DNA of 7,263 nt from the NCBI GenBank assembly GCA_002329545.1, contig DCTJ01000037.1:1-7263 (forward strand), given 5' to 3'. This DNA comes from Candidatus Omnitrophica bacterium UBA1443 (GTDB taxonomy: Bacteria > Omnitrophota > Omnitrophia > Omnitrophales > Aquincolibacteriaceae). Under the pieces are notes generated by a model, which had not been told where the DNA came from, searched no databases, and saw only the letters and a program-made list of their open reading frames with translations. Shown here piece by piece: positions 7,040 through 7,263 of the stretch. Position numbers and translations under genes: made by a program. Within the stretch, counting starts at the first letter, position 1; every line of letters starts with the position of its first letter.

Positions 7040-7263
7040 ATGAAAATGATAATTCGATTCCTCCTGATATCTCTTTTGGCCGGTTCGGCGGTTGTTCAGG
7101 CGGCAGAGATCGAAAATGAGGGAACAATGTTGCGTAAACTTCAGCGTGGTTTTCTCAATATCGCCCTCTCTCCGATTGAAGTTTCGAACGAACTTTCGAA
7201 AGAAAAAGGGAGCGATACTTTTCCTCCAAGCTGGGTGGCGGGATTAGGCAGGGGTGCTTGTTT
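7040..7263 (+). CDS. Secreted TIGR04073-like exosortase system-associated protein (3' end outside window)
   Basis: The first 74 codons of a small exported protein. Residues 1-22 form a classical Sec signal peptide: basic start (MKMIIR), hydrophobic core FLLISLLAGSAVV and a likely cleavage site around VQAA/E. The mature part contains the KLxRGFxNIxxSPIEV block followed by a short polar loop and GLGRG, which resembles the TIGR04073 family of small exosortase-system-associated proteins found in PVC bacteria and some Deltaproteobacteria. The biochemical role of that family is unknown to me; membership is a recognition by eye. ATG 7040 is the first start ahead of the signal peptide, although only a weak TAGAG motif lies upstream. 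The gene begins 131 bases after glnN and may have its own promoter. The frame is open to the window edge. Confidence 0.7.
   Translation, partial: MKMIIRFLLISLLAGSAVVQAAEIENEGTMLRKLQRGFLNIALSPIEVSNELSKEKGSDTFPPSWVAGLGRGAC

Overview
The window looks like a fragment of a Gram-negative bacterial chromosome, probably from an uncultured or environmental lineage. Two genes carry most of that inference. One is an LpxI-type lipid A enzyme, which implies an outer membrane with lipid A. The other is the start of a small secreted protein resembling the exosortase-associated TIGR04073 family, which is typical of PVC-type bacteria (Omnitrophota, Verrucomicrobia) and some Deltaproteobacteria. A class III glutamine synthetase fits such a lineage. 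I lean towards Omnitrophota or another PVC relative, but this is inference from gene content and not a phylogenetic result. All recognised genes are on the + strand.

Layout: (a) 1-119 is the tail of an unidentified gene. (b) 230-2086 is an MsbA/PglK-like ABC exporter (membrane domain plus ATPase), split by an in-frame TAA immediately before the Walker A loop. (c) 2164-3561 is one open frame made of two unrelated half-enzymes. The first ~250 residues are a UDP-sugar 6-dehydrogenase lacking its catalytic cysteine segment and C-terminal domain. The last ~214 are the donor-binding half of a family 4 glycosyltransferase of the WbuB type. (d) 3562-3784 is a non-coding gap. (e) 3785-4591 is lpxI. 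(f) 4592-4775 is a gap with a plausible sigma70-type promoter and a strong hairpin. (g) 4776-6908 is an apparently intact class III glutamine synthetase. (h) 6909-7039 is a gap, followed from 7040 by the start of the TIGR04073-like protein, cut by the window edge.

Functionally, the left half belongs to surface glycan export and assembly: a flippase, an activated uronic acid sugar and a glycosyl transfer step. LpxI makes lipid X for lipid A. The glutamine synthetase is a separate nitrogen assimilation unit with its own leader. The most noteworthy point is that two adjacent surface-glycan genes each carry a lesion that should abolish function while the flanking sequence stays in frame. This suggests either recent decay or rearrangement of a polysaccharide locus, or errors in the underlying assembly. 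I see no mobile element, CRISPR array, tRNA or rRNA, and no convincing novel defence or other system.
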